64,000 nt of DNA, taken from the NCBI GenBank assembly GCA_014155875.1, contig JACEFZ010025109.1, forward strand, positions 87,001-151,000, read 5' to 3'. Positions 49,580 to 61,349 of this stretch are shown piece after piece. The notes below the pieces were generated by a model. That model saw nothing but the letters and a program-made list of their open reading frames with translations. It had not been told where the DNA came from and ran no database searches. Position numbers and translations under genes: made by a program. Every line of letters starts with the position of its first letter. Positions within the stretch are counted from its first letter, which is position 1. Source of the stretch: Cepaea nemoralis. Its lineage: Eukaryota > Mollusca > Gastropoda > Stylommatophora > Helicidae.

Positions 49580-49872
49580 GAATAGAAGATTTACAAGGCC
49601 TGTCCAAAAAGTATCAGATCTTTGACCCAGAAACATACAGAAATAGAAGATTTACAAGGTCTGTTCAAAAAGTATCAGATCTTTGACCCAGAAACATACA
49701 GAAATAGAAGATTTACAAGGTCTGTTCAAAAAGTATCAGATCTTTGACCCAGAAACATACAGAAATAGATTTACAAGGCCTGTTCAAAAAGTATCAGATC
49801 TTTGACCCAGAAACATAAGATTTACAAGGCCTGTTCAAAAAGTATCAGATCTTTGACCCAGAAACATACAAC
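49580..49872. repeat. 61-bp tandem repeat resembling a mariner terminus
   Basis: Five units begin 'ACAAGGTCTGTTCAAAAAG' and continue 'TATCAGATCTTTGACCCAG'. This opening is close to the inverted terminal repeat of mariner-type transposons as I know them. Later units are shortened. Confidence 0.75.
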
Positions 49873-49934
49873 TAATCAACTTGAGGTCTGAAACCCAAAC
49901 AGCTTTCAAAGTACTCACAATTCTCAATGCAGTC

Positions 49935-50930
49935 CCTTCTTCTTTCATTTGTTTGAAATGTGTCTATATCTGCAATGTTGTTTCTTGTATGAATTTCACT
50001 GTCTTATTTAGTTCCCTAGTGGTGGATAGTTTTGTCTTCCACTGTTGTTTCTCTAGGCCAGAAGGTTAGCCTAGATATGTCATATTTTAAGCAATCTTGA
50101 AGTATGTGATAAGCTGTCTAGGTACCGTTCACATGTGCTCATGGCTGATTTGCAAATCTTTGAATTTTGTATACATGTGGTTGCATAATCAGATATGCCT
50201 GTTCTGATTCGATTCACAGAATAATGTTTTCTTCTGGTCCATAAATGGTCATTGTCTTGTGTTGGTAGTTTGTAGATTGATTTGATGATTCTTTTCTTTT
50301 GGGTATGTGACATCAGGTTGTTTTTCTGTAGCTCCTTCCTTAGCTAGTTCATCAGCTTTGTCATTTTCAGACACCCCACAGAGAGATGTGCATACACTGT
50401 ATGGTAACCCTGCGCTGGCTGGCTAGATCAGATAGCGGTGTCCGTAGTACTGGTAATCTCCCAGGCTGTGGAGGGCCTTAAGTACTGATTTTCCATCTGT
50501 CAGTAGCACCACAGACTGTGCACCATGATTGGTATTCAATAATTTCCAGTCTTGATTGCCTGCATCATAGTTATAGCAGTACTTTCCTGTTAGTACTTTG
50601 TGGCCGTGTCCCTAGCATTATTTGTGAAATATTATATGTACACTCCAGTTCCTCTATTTCTAACAACATTTTGAGCTGACCCATCTGTGTAGACTCAGAT
50701 CTATGTCCTCTGCAAATTCTTCATCAAGGAAACAGAGTGGCTGTTTTGTGGTGTACACTATTCTGTTCTTCAAATATTCCTTTCACTTTCATCTGGATGC
50801 GTATGTTCCTCTCTCTATGGAGTTTGTTCTGGGATAGTTTTCAGGGGGATACCAACTATGGGCAGATCAATGGTTTCATTGCAGATTTGTTTGGCCTGGT
50901 GGATAAAACTGCTTGATTAGCCAGATAAAT
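49935..50930 (-). pseudogene. Degenerate RNase H-bearing LINE, sister of 22621-23362
   Basis: The minus strand repeats the C-terminal pattern of the 22621 copy (KKRIIKSIYKLPTQD versus KKRMIKSVRRPSNLTQD) and the His/Asp region at about 50330-50410. It keeps a middle part lacking in the other copy but is broken by many stops. Confidence 0.7.
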
Positions 50931-51171
50931 AAACTTTTAAAATAAGTTTAAGTATGAAAATGCACAAGCTTCCTGCAGTAACCGGCTTACACACTCAAGA
51001 AAAGACTGGTCTACAACTGTACAGGTTGTATTTACAATTGTTCTCCCTCCAGAAACAACAAATATGTATCATACTTAATGCTGTCACACCCATACTAGAT
51101 CAGCTAATGGGTGAGAAGATAACAAACCTGCAACATCATCACATGTCCAATAGTGTACATTGAAACACTCA

Positions 51172-51915
51172 CTTAACATAACAACATCCATACATCCTTC
51201 TTATACCACACATTAATATAACAATATTCATATGTTCTTCTGCTACCACAAGTTAACATAACAATATTCATATATGTTTCTTATACCATACGTTAATATA
51301 ACAACATTCACATTTTCCTCTTATACCATACATTAATATAACAACATTCACATTTTTCCTCTTATACCATACGTTAATATAAGATTCACATATTCTTCTA
51401 CCATACGTTAATATAACAAGCACAATTTTTTTTTATACCATACATTAATATAACAACATTCACATTTTCCTCTTATACCATACATTAATATAACAACATT
51501 CACATTTTCCTCTTATACCACACATTAACAACATTCACCTTTTCCTCTTATACCATACATTAATATAACAACATTCACATTTTCCTCTTATACCATACAT
51601 TAATATAAGATTCACATATTCTTCTACCATACGTTAATATAACATCCACAATTTTTTTTTATACCACACATTATACCATACATTAATATAACAACATTCA
51701 CATTTTCCTCTTATACCATACATTAATATAACAACATTCACATTTTCCTCTTATACCATACATTAATATAACAACATTCACATTTTCCTCTTATACCATA
51801 CATTAATATAAGATTCACATATTCTTCTTCTACCATACATTAATATAACAACATCCACAATTTTTTTTTATACCACACGTTAATACAACAACATTCACAT
51901 ATTCTTCTTGTAACA
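51172..51915. repeat. ~40-bp AT-rich minisatellite
   Basis: About 18 units built on 'CTTATACCATACATTAATAT' plus 'AACAACATTCACATTTTC', with shortened units ('AAGATTCACATATTCTTC'). Confidence 0.9.
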
Positions 51916-53289
51916 CAATATAAAATATATATCAGACATATAATCCTTACAGAAATGAGTTATTAAAATGCTTATATATGTCAAATTGCATGACACTGAA
52001 TACAAAAGAATCATAGCTTTTCAAAGAGTCAGAACAATAAGAATAAATAAATCAAGATGGGGTCAGAAAGAACCCACAAAGAAATCCCCTGGATTTCAAA
52101 CTGTCTAGTTACAAGTTCAATGAATTCACAAATAATATTTTCATCACAGGCTACAGATAATGAAGGGATCAGCAGGGGTTAAAATAAGAAATCTACCAAT
52201 ATCTTACTGAGTTTCAATTAGCAATAACCAACTAGCAATACACAAATCGCAGCTTCGGGCCCATTTCTTTAAATCTTTAAATGCCACTAAGTCGTAACGA
52301 GGAGTCTGTCCGTGAGTGTGATATAGTGGTAATAGCAAATATAAATGGGGTCAGTTAGTAACAGATCTAGCCGGTAGGGAATTTACTTGATCCTAGAAAA
52401 ATACTGTTCATGAATCAAGGAGGAAAGGTGCTAGTCACAGTTGCTGGAACTTCAATAACCAATCCCCATGACATCTGACAGTGTAAAGTGAAAGAAAACA
52501 ACACAAATTATATTTTCATCTGAATGATGGCTTCAGACACATTATGTTAACCAATAAAAATTGAAAGTGGAATTGATGTTTGGATTTTGTACCTTAGGAA
52601 TTACACATCTCCAGGATCTCAGTTAAATGACTTGTAGTGTTTTAAGTAAGTTGTATTAGTAACTGGGTTTTTTTTCCTGTGCTGATGAAGGCTTTCTAGC
52701 AGCAATGTCCATACTGCCACTTATGATTGTGTCTTGTTATTCTAGCCAATTCCACTTTTTGTTTTTCTTGATTTACTAATGGTATTTGTACAGCTTGACT
52801 GCAGTTCAACTCATCTCAATTCTCATCTGATGTATTGCTAACAACTGATGCAATAGCTGTTTTAAAACTCTTGAGTTTGGGAAGGCAAAGATAGAACCAA
52901 TGAAAACAAACTTCATACTGCAGTATACCTATTTCTTGCATGTTACATAACCAAATGGGTGAGTGAGGTGGCCAGATCAGCTTCAGGGTCTCATACTGGC
53001 CAAGACCTTGGAGGCACCTCTACATGGTATGGTCTGCCCACAGACTGCATCCCCAGGCTGGCCAATGTTTCAGTCAAGCTCCATGCCTCTCCACAGATGT
53101 GAAGTTCCAGTACATGCCTTGCACACCCCGCTGGTTTCTGAACTTGGAAAGGGGAAGGAAAGCATTGCAATACAGTCAGTATGGAGGTTGTATGTTAGTG
53201 CTAGTTTGGGAGGAAAGTCTCTAGGCTATCCTGACTCCAACAGATGACCTGCATGTCAACACTTGGGAATAACCTCAGTCTTCCAGGGG
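51916..53289. other. Intergenic sequence, nothing recognised
   Basis: No coding signal stands out. The 94-codon frame at 52963-53247 (+) has no recognisable domain. Confidence 0.35.
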
Positions 53290-53475
53290 ATTACAAAGCA
53301 AACATCCAACCAATTAACTAACCAAACCATCTAGTCTTGAGTTAGCAGTAGAACGGAGCACTTATGGGTTACACCCGTGTGCCGTGATGTTGATCCATCG
53401 ACTAAACTAAACTAAAGCATCTAGTCAGCCAACCAATTACCAACCAAACCATACAGCCAGCCAACCAACCAGCTA
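53290..53475. repeat. Short relative of the 29-bp satellite at 62290
   Basis: 'CCAATTAACTAACCAAACC' and 'CCAACCAATTACCAACC' flank a LINE piece at 53340-53420. Confidence 0.7.
53340..53420 (+). pseudogene. LINE 3' end of the WECPxC type, with simple tail
   Basis: RTEHLWVTPVCRDVDPSTK matches the RTEHxWECPxCxDV ending of the copies at 17690 and 34323. It ends in (ACTAA)n, a short tail, and sits inside the 29-bp satellite, pointing to insertion into it. Confidence 0.55.
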
Positions 53476-54204
53476 CCCACCCATACTACATCCCACACAT
53501 ATCTTCCCACACAAAACAAAAACATGAGCTTTCTTGTTTGAGAGAGCATGCTCGCCCTACCAGAAAGCTGACTGATGTATTGATAATGAATTGAACAGAT
53601 TAACTTACAGTGGAACAACCAGCTGCACAAAGAAATGTCAAACATGGTTAAAGGCAAGGCTGGTTCATTGACACACAAGACCATGTTGTCTTCACAAATT
53701 AGACCTCGGCTTCTCATCATCAACAGAAATAGTGCCAAAATCACAACACATGTAACAAAGACAAATGTTTGTCACACAATTCAGTTCAAGTACAACAAAA
53801 ACATAATAAATACAAGTTGAGTTGAGCTAAAACCGACATCATTTCACTCAGCACATTCCTGTACGCGCACCGTCCCCTCGTTCAATAGATAGCGAAGAGT
53901 CATATTACTAATCGTTCCCACCACTGTCTGATTGAAAGTTCTCCTTATCGTCCCTCTCAGTTTTGAGATTCTTCCAGAACCCAAGATCCCTCACAATACA
54001 AGCTTTACAATACACCTGCTGTTTTTTAATGTTATATTTCACTGAAATTGAAAAATTCAAGGTGTTGTTATTTCATTGAGACTGAATGTCAGTTCTTTAA
54101 ATAAAACTTTGAAGTAAGGATAAATCTACACATCGAAACCATACAGGTAAAAGTTGATCATATCATTCCTCCTCCTCTTCTTCTTCGTTAACCTTGAGAC
54201 ATCA
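53476..54204. other. Intergenic sequence, nothing recognised
   Basis: Short open frames without domains. No supported feature. Confidence 0.35.
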
Positions 54205-54850
54205 ACATGAATAAATCCAAAGAAAGTGGATGTCAACTTGAGCTTGTTGACATCTCCACAGGGTTTATCTTCAAATGAAGCAGGTGTAGCCCAAGAGAGT
54301 GTTATGTGTTCTGCATATGTTGGGACACTCCTGGAGCAAATGTGTAGCTGTCACTTCACCAGTTCCAGTTACATTCATCAGTATCTCCTATCTTTAGTTC
54401 ATTAAACATATAGTACTTCAGCCTGTTGCATCCTGTGCAGAGTTGGAAGATTGTTACTTGTTCTTTTCAGTGGAGTTTTCAAATGCAACATATTTTTGTT
54501 GTTCTGAATGCTCTCATTCTCACCTGGTTCTATAATTGCTTCTTTTAAATCTCTATAGCCGGTTGAGATAGTATTCCACCTTCGTCTGTCAGCCTGTCAT
54601 TTCCAGGTATCTTGCAATGTGAGGAGATCCATTGTATTACCATCCTTTTGATTTCTGACCAAACCATCCAATAAAAGAGAGCTATGAATTTCTCTTTGGT
54701 ATTTTTCTGTCAACTGCATTTCTGCTGCAGTTATCAAGGCCTCAGTCTTTGCTCTGAAGTTATTGGACAATTTTTCCAGTTGCCACCAATTGTTTTCTGT
54801 GCTAACACTACATTTACATTTGGTCTGCCCTGAACAAGCAAGCAATCATA
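54205..54850 (-). pseudogene. RNase H LINE remnant, third lineage
   Basis: The minus strand reads NFRAKTEALITAAEMQL (catalytic Glu region), then broken sequence, then EQVTIFQLCTGCNRLKYYMF and NELKIGDTDEC, the typical post-RNase H region of jockey-like proteins. It is not closely related to the 22621 copy. Confidence 0.65.
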
Positions 54851-55689
54851 TGGCAGATACTAAACTTTTTTTTCTGTCCCAGACAATTGCTTACTTTAGC
54901 TTTTCCATGCCAAAGGTTGTACCTCGAGCAACACATGTTTGGGCCTGAAAGAGTTACAGTAATAATACTATATGACAGGAGTTAAAGTAACAATTCAAAT
55001 AGAGCAGGTTCATACCGCAACCATCTGGAACAGAAGAAAGTAAGAAAAGTGAATCATGCTAGAGGTGAAATGTCCAGTTCCCTAGCTCACTGTTTTTCTG
55101 CACATCAAGAAATCTCTGCTACCCATGTCACAAAGCTGAGCCAACCTCAGAGCCGTATTTGCTCAGAACCGAACTGCATCATTTTACAACTACTACAGCT
55201 TCTCTTCCTATTTCTCCGACTCTCCCGCTTGCTGCTGTTTGCCTCTTCTTCCTTTCTTCTGTTGCCACTGTTACTGTTATTACTATTTCCATTTTCTTCT
55301 ATTTATTCTTCTTAAGGTGCCTAACATCCTTAACCACAAAACTGCACAAATAATCTCATGGCAGAGAAAGGTAAAGTATTAAACACATACTCAGACATGG
55401 CATGAGGTGACCAATTCCCTTCCTTGTCAATGTTCTCTGTCCGGGTAATTTCACAATAATTCTGAACAATATTCCAAGCTGGGATCACCTAAGAGATGTA
55501 AGGAGTCAGGAAGATATTTACTACTCCTGGGGCCCGTTGTCTTGACAGCTCCTTAATCCTAATCAACAAGTAATGTGTGTTTACTTCTTCACCATGAATC
55601 CCAACCATCACGTAAGGTGTTCTCTAACTTTTCACATTACTCCCAATTACATGCAACGTATGGTGCTGTCTGTGGCTTATGGTACTAAG
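54851..55689. other. Intergenic sequence, nothing recognised
   Basis: Pyrimidine-rich at 55185-55310. No supported feature. Confidence 0.35.
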
Positions 55690-57130
55690 TTAGTTCATTT
55701 CATCATCATCATAGGGCCCTGCAAGTGGTGTGGGCATTCATGCATCCCCCCCAGATCTTGGCTCCTGGTGTCTGGAACAATTCCACTGATATGTCTCCAT
55801 GCCTCTATCTCAATCCATCCAGCATAATTTCTCTTGGTCTGCCCTGCCAAGTGGTGTATCCTACAGATCTTGGCTCCTAGCATCTGGAACAATTCCTCTG
55901 ATATGTCTCCATGCCTTTCCATGCCTTTATCTCAATCCATCCAGGATAATTTCTCTTGGTCTGCCCAGCCTCTGACACCATAGATCTTTCCAGTGATCAC
56001 AATGTTTTGTAATGCCTCTCTTCTCACTATAAGACTACAGAAGGCTCTTTGTTTTTATTATAACTATATGTTCTACTTTCATTAAAAGTTTTCAAGGCAA
56101 TCACTGTTAGTTACTCTGACTGTCCAAGGTATTCACAACAATCGCCATACAAAAACAATTTTGTTGCCACTAAGTTCTTTCTAATTTGTTCATTTACACT
56201 CGACGGAAAATGAGCTACAAATGCAATTTATAATCCTGCATACCATGTTTGAAACAGTGCAGGCGATTTGGAAGCACACTATCTTGCATTGATTTTCATA
56301 CAAAAATATGTGGGCCAGTCGTCCAGAAAGCAATGGCAAACTACTGAACATAAACTGAAGTAAAGGATATGCAACTAACTAACTAACTAACTATGCCATG
56401 TGACTAAGCCATCCAGATATTTACTTCTCTGCCTTCCCCTTGTTTATTTCTTCTCATAACATGCCAAGTTCTCTAGTTTATTTCTTCTCATAACATGCCC
56501 AACAAATATAGATTTGTACAAGCCTATTTTATAAATGTATTTCCTTGCCTACTCCCTTCTCTGTTCTGTGATATTATGTCTTCTACCACTTTCTTTGGTG
56601 TTTGTGTCTTAGAATGTGATCAAAACATGAGAGCATTTGCTTCTGTATTACTTTAATAATTCTGAATAGTTTTCTGTTTTAATTTCAGAACTCTTTTACT
56701 TGTCAATGTTTCGATCCAACTGGTTCTTGTCATTTTTTTAATAACACATCTCAAATGCCTCTAAATGTGATCATCACGTTTATCTTTTGTCTATATTTCA
56801 GAGCCATGTACAAACGCAGGATTCCTTTCAATCATATAGAAACCTAGCATTAAGTAACATATCGTACATAGAGTAAAACTGATATTTTTACTTAACGATA
56901 AAACTTATATATTTAAATACAGCATGATAAAAGCTATATCATTGTAGGCACCCTGCTAACTCGATTAGGCATTAATATTCTCTGTTGATGACATTCCTCC
57001 ATGCCACAATCTGTCCATTTGTCTCAATTCCCTCTGCTCCTACTGATCTTTCCAGTCAGCACGCTGTTTTCCAATGCCTCTCTTCTCATATGACCAAACA
57101 TCATGTGTCTCTTTCTTGTATTTTTATATC
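55690..57130 (-). pseudogene. Cluster of LINE B-type antisense fragments
   Basis: A 112-bp unit with 'AGATCTTGGCTCCT' is tandemly duplicated (55753 and 55865) and encodes a LINE C-terminal piece (GWIEIEAWRHISG) on the minus strand. Further minus-strand pieces with the R-x-R-x-A-L-E region occur near 55985-56050 and 56985-57110. 'CTTCTCATAACATGCC' occurs twice at about 56445-56500, equivalent to the GHVMR region of LINE B. Confidence 0.6.
56225..56372 (+). mobile_element. SINE S1 fragment
   Basis: 'GGGCCAGTCGTCCAGAAAGC' followed by 'AATGGCAAACTACTGAAC' and 'AAAGGATATGCAACT'. A short (AACT)n follows to 56392. Confidence 0.7.
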
Positions 57131-57239
57131 ATGTTCTACTTTAATTAGCCTTTAACCAGGCAATCATTGTTAATTACTTTGGCTGATGATGGACACAGAT
57201 GTAGTCTCTTCAAATTGTTTCTTAGCATGTGTCTCCATG

Positions 57240-57622
57240 ACCTCATTGGCACCTTGCCGTCTTGACAGGCGATAGTTCGTGCTTTAAAAAGGCATAATAA
57301 CTTTTACCTATGGCGGTAGCGAACGTGACTGATAAGGCCAATTTGCGCTATAAATGTCCATTCACAGTGGGTGCATGTGAACACGTGGTCATTTCCACCA
57401 TCATTGCACCATTTTACATCTCAAACGCTTGGTGTGTGACTTATCTGCAATAATTTTCTCCTTTGTCTTTATTCCATTTCTGATGTTTGCCCTCCATGCA
57501 ACACGTTCAGCGGCGACTTGCCCCCAATGTGCATTATCAATGCCTGTATCAATCATGTCCCGCTTACACACATCTTTGTATCGTAGTAGAGGCCAACCCT
57601 GAGATCTCCTACCCATCTGCAC
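57240..57622 (-). pseudogene. LINE C-terminus with C2H2-like finger
   Basis: The minus strand reads LLRYKDVCKRDMIDTGIDN, then AAERVAWRANIRNGI, a LINE RT C-terminus. After a 1-bp insertion it continues FTCTHCEWTFIAQIGL then ISHVRYRH, a Cys-x2-Cys/His-x4-His finger. The 12000-12264 copy has the same finger. The rest of the LINE is absent. Confidence 0.75.
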
Positions 57623-57639
57623 TCTCTAAAACTATAAAT

Positions 57640-57917
57640 TAACCCATTCTATACTATTTATATATTAACACATTCTATAACACTGTTAATAAATGCACCT
57701 ATTCTATAATACTATTTATAAATTAGCCTATTCTATAATATTGTTTATAAATTCACCATATCTATATTACTGTTTATAAATTCACCTGATCTATATTACG
57801 GTTTATAAATTCGCCATATCTATATTACTGTTTATAAATTCACCTAATCTATATAACTGTTTATAGATTCACCTAATCTATATTACTATTTATACATTCA
57901 CCCATTCTATATTAAAG
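57640..57917. repeat. 29-bp AT-rich minisatellite
   Basis: About nine units built on 'AAATTCACCTAATCTATATT' plus 'ACTGTTTAT'. One more unit occurs at 58160-58193, beyond the S1 copy. Confidence 0.88.
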
Positions 57918-58100
57918 TTAGCTGCATATCCTTTACAATGAAGTTGCAATCAACCCCACCATTTATTGGCTGTTTGTGATTCACAATACAATTTTAGTTC
58001 AGTAGTTGCCATTGCTTCTGAACGGGCAACGCCTTATACCATCATAATCAATGCAAAAGGTCTGCTTTCAAATCACCCACAGCTGACTTGGAACCCTCGA
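57918..58100 (-). mobile_element. SINE S1 copy
   Basis: The reverse complement carries 'GAAGCAATGGCAACTACTG' and 'GGTTGATTGCAACTTC'. It separates the main 29-bp array from a single unit downstream, consistent with insertion into it. Confidence 0.65.
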
Positions 58101-58254
58101 CTCGAAATGGCAGGGAATTAGGAAATTGTGCATTTCACAGTCACCCAAGCCACAGTGCAGGTTTATTCTATAATACTATTTATACATTCACCTTTCCATA
58201 TCAAACTGCCATTATCTTTTTCTCTTCCCACCCTCTAACTTTTCCCCCGTTATG

Positions 58255-58435
58255 TCATCAGTTGAGAGTTGAGTGGAGTCAAGAACAGAGATCACAACAC
58301 ACAGGAACATTCCCATACGTGCTCCGTTCTCATCAGTTGCTACAATGCATACCCATTTTCCCTTCTCAAGCCATATATGACTGCATGTTTCCTTTCATTC
58401 TGAAATCCAGGACGAAAGTTTCCAGTGCTATGTAA
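58255..58435 (-). pseudogene. LINE 3' end of the WECPxC type
   Basis: The minus strand reads LMRTEHVWECSCVL, matching RTEHKWECPMCCDV at 17690, with one Cys pair altered. The upstream part is degenerate. Confidence 0.5.
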
Positions 58436-58544
58436 GAGACTTGAGGCCTCCTTTAAGAACAGCACAAATTTTGTTGCCACAGTATTATTAAACTTCAATA
58501 AATAAGTTTATAGTCAGCAAAGGATCATTTTCCCACATCTTGAG

Positions 58545-58760
58545 ATGCATATGGTGCTAGCCACATATTTGTATAAATCAATCAGCCCTGGAGAAGTGAT
58601 GTGGTCAATATCACACCAGTCACCTTCACTTCTCAAGACACTTCCTGGTGCCCGTTGTAGGCCAGGACAATTTTAGAAATCTTTGTGCAAATTCAAACCG
58701 AAGACCACAAGGCTCACGGGCAAGGGTTCTGGTGGCTGTGCTGTCATAGGTCTCAAATAG
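58545..58760 (-). mobile_element. SINE S9 copy
   Basis: The reverse complement ends 'GTGGCTAGCACCATATG' and contains 'GGTGACTGGTGTGATATTG' and 'GCCTACAACGGGCACCAGG'. Confidence 0.6.
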
Positions 58761-58910
58761 TTTATAAAGGGATGCACAACTCTAGCATGGCTGATGACTT
58801 CCGTGAACACGTTCTAAAGAGATGCAAAACTCTAGCATGGCTGATGACTTCCGTGAACACGTTCTAACGAGATGGAAAACTCTAGCATGGCTGATGACTT
58901 CCGTGAATGT
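58761..58910. repeat. 50-bp tandem repeat, three copies
   Basis: Units start 58761, 58811 and 58861 and share 'CTCTAGCATGGCTGATGAC'. Confidence 0.92.
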
Positions 58911-59048
58911 GCAGCTCTCTATATTGTGTACAAAAACTCTTCACTGTTTGATTACACATGTAAAGTATATGAATGAACCTGGCCTATGAAGCCACAGTGA
59001 AACAAGTAAACATAGCTACCTTTCAAAAGGTCTTGTCATGATCTAATA

Positions 59049-59459
59049 CAGTGGTTCTCAACCGGTGGGGAATTTTAGGGTTTCCAGGGGGGGAATGAAG
59101 ACCATTTCAAGATCGCGTTAATACAAGAACCGATTACTTGATATTGTTTTTCCCTTCATACTTTACAGTTATGTACGTCTCATCCTTCTAAAATTCATTT
59201 TATAAAGTAAGTAGACCCACAAATCGTGTTTTATGTGGATGTGTAGACTTGTTTTAGTATATGCTATTAAATTTACCTTCCATTTTTACATATACTGTGT
59301 AGGGTTGGGGGGATTTTTTAGATAGGAAATATGAAAGGGGGGGGGGTTCTGAAAATACGCTGAGGGGGGCACGGGCCAAATTTTTGATAGGAAGGGGGGA
59401 ATGACATTCTGAAAATATGGTGAAGGGGGGCATGGGCCAAAAAAGGTTGAGAACCACTG
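59049..59459. mobile_element. Non-autonomous hAT-like element, copy 2
   Basis: Starts CAGTGGTTCTCAACCGG and ends GGTTGAGAACCACTG, a 14-15 bp perfect inverted pair. ATCTAATA flanks it at 59041-59048 and 59460-59467. Internal sequence matches copy 1 ('GTAGACCCACAAATC', 'GTTATTAAATTTA'-like). An internal part near 59330-59430 is duplicated, making this copy longer (411 versus 345 bp). Confidence 0.92.
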
Positions 59460-59534
59460 ATCTAATAGATACACATAAACAAAGAGGAAATTACAAAATG
59501 GTATGTCTCACTGCAGGCTCCACTACTACTGCTC

Positions 59535-60010
59535 ATCATCATCATGTGCCATGCTGATAAGCATGGGCAGTCATAGTTCACCATCTCAACAATCATGAGC
59601 ACCTTAGACTAGTTGTGTGTACGTGTCCTGATTGTGCCCTGTGGTCAAGCCACCCAGCTATTTCTCTCTCTGCCTTCTCCCAATGTTTATGCCAGTTGTC
59701 ACTCAGTTTTCTAGTTTCTCTCTCTGCCTTCTCCCAATGTTTATGCCAGTTGTCACTCAGTTTTCTAGTTTCTCTCTCTGCCTTCTCCCAATGTTTATGC
59801 CAGTTGTCACTCAGTTTTCTAGTTTCTCTGTCTTCTCCCAATGTTTTTGCCAGTTGCCACTCAGTTTTCTAGTTTATCTCTCTGCCTTCTCCCAATGTTT
59901 TTGCCAGTTGTCACTCAGTTTTCTAGTCTCTCTCTCTGCCTTCTCCCAATGTTTTTGCCAGTTGTCACTCAGTTTTCTAGTTTATCTCTCATCATCATGT
60001 GCCCAAACAA
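59535..60010 (-). pseudogene. LINE B 3' end containing an expanded 54-bp repeat
   Basis: On the minus strand the end reads 'GCCCATGCTTATCAGC' and 'ATGGCACATGATGATG', matching the LINE B terminus HAYRHGT and its GATG tail. Upstream lies a six-copy 54-bp array (59657-59990, unit core 'CTTCTCCCAATGTTTATGCC') that may have grown from LINE or neighbouring sequence. Confidence 0.65.
59657..59990. repeat. 54-bp minisatellite, six copies
   Basis: Units built on 'CAGTTGTCACTCAGTTTTCT' and 'CTCTCTGCCTTCTCCCAATG'. Reads as RETRKLSDNWHKHWEKAE on the minus strand; not treated as a gene. Confidence 0.93.
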
Positions 60011-60684
60011 TCTTGGCTGTCTACATCTAATATGTCTAATCAATGTTCATTTGTTTTGGTGTTTTTCTTTCTTTTTTTTTTTTTTGTGTGTAGAACTTTC
60101 TTTTCCTTTTTCTATCTATCCGTAGTTTTCTTTGCATTTTCTGACGAAACCACACAATTACTGCCATTAGATGTTTCTCAGCGATGTCTGCTTATTGTCC
60201 ATGATTACACATACATACATCAGTATGGGTTCTAACTAGAGAAAAGAAACCAATTTCAGTTCCCTCCTGACAACATAGGAGTTGTGTTAATTTTATTTTG
60301 TTTTTTTCTTCGTTTTTTTTACCTGTTTGTGTGTTGTCCTGTCCTTGACAAAGATTCTTAGAATCAACACGTTGGGTTGTCCTTTGTGTACTGTAACTTA
60401 TTTTTATTACTTCATTTTTATATATTGATTGTTCTGATTTTGGATACTTCTCACTTTGTTATCACCTGTATGGAGTCCTCTGTAAGGTATGTACATTGTG
60501 TCTGTGTTTATTATGTCTCTTCTTTTCAGCAGGAGGCTAAATATACCTAATCGTTTGCAATCCATATGGGTTCTAACTAGCTCTTCAATTTTTTTGTTTT
60601 CTATCGGTGAGTAACTCCATACATGATAGGAGGTTGCGACAAGACAAATCTTTTTCTGCTTTTGTCTATTACGATTCTAGTTTA
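60011..60684. other. Intergenic sequence, nothing recognised
   Basis: T-rich around 60068-60085 and 60295-60320. No supported feature. Confidence 0.35.
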
Positions 60685-61013
60685 TACGAGGGCTATTCCA
60701 AAATCAATGTCCGATTGGCTGGTAATAATAAACAGGTTGCCATAGTGACACCATATCATTGGTGCATCATTCACTAGTCTTTTAGCTCACTACACATCAA
60801 CCTAGTCACATTTTTGTTCAGTGGTTCACAGATGGCGGGAAAGACAATAACAGTGTCCACGTTTATTCGTGAATCACTGAACAAATGTGACTGTAGGTTG
60901 ATGTGTAGTGAGCTAAAAGAATACTGAATGATGCAAGCAATCAACGATGTTGCTATGGCAACTGGTTTATTTTTACCAGCCAATCGACGGTTGATTCTGG
61001 AATAACCCTTGTA
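60685..61013. mobile_element. Palindromic mariner-like MITE
   Basis: Left end 'TACGAGGGCTATTCCAAAAT' pairs with right end 'ATTCTGGAATAACCCTTGTA', and complementarity continues inward for about 140 bp per arm ('CTCACTACACATCAACCTA' versus 'TAGGTTGATGTGTAGTGAG'). Only about 45 bp separate the arms. TA lies immediately outside both ends (60683-60684, 61014-61015), fitting Tc1/mariner insertion. No transposase remains. Confidence 0.85.
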
Positions 61014-61024
61014 TATTAGTGGGA

Positions 61025-61215
61025 CCATTTTAGTGGAGAGGTAAGGCTTGCCTACCAGCCCAATGTTCAGATCCCCATCAAGACAGGAATTTATTAAACA
61101 TGGCTCTCAGGTGGACCCAGCCTAAGATGAGTGCCAGTAAATCTGAGAAGTAAAATTCCAATCACAACAATCATCATGTGCCGGTGTCAAAACATGTGAG
61201 GCTAGCATCATAAAT
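61025..61215 (+). mobile_element. SINE S9 copy
   Basis: Head 'AAGGCTTGCCTACCAGCCC', B box 'TGTTCAGATCCCCATC', body 'CAGGTGGACCCAGCCTAAG' and end 'GTGAGGCTAGCATCATA'. Confidence 0.7.
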
Positions 61216-61349
61216 CCATTCTGCCTAAAGGTGTGGAATCTTGTCCTTCACAGTTTTCATTTTTCTATTTGTTCTTGGAAGCAATAGATATTTGGTTCCA
61301 GAGATAAATGTAGCAAATTCCTTGACTGCCAGAGTAACTAACAACTGAC

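Noticed and set aside
51172..51915. Scaffold/origin-type AT-rich regulatory element
   Set aside because: It is a simple ~40-bp tandem repeat; nothing beyond AT richness supports a regulatory role.
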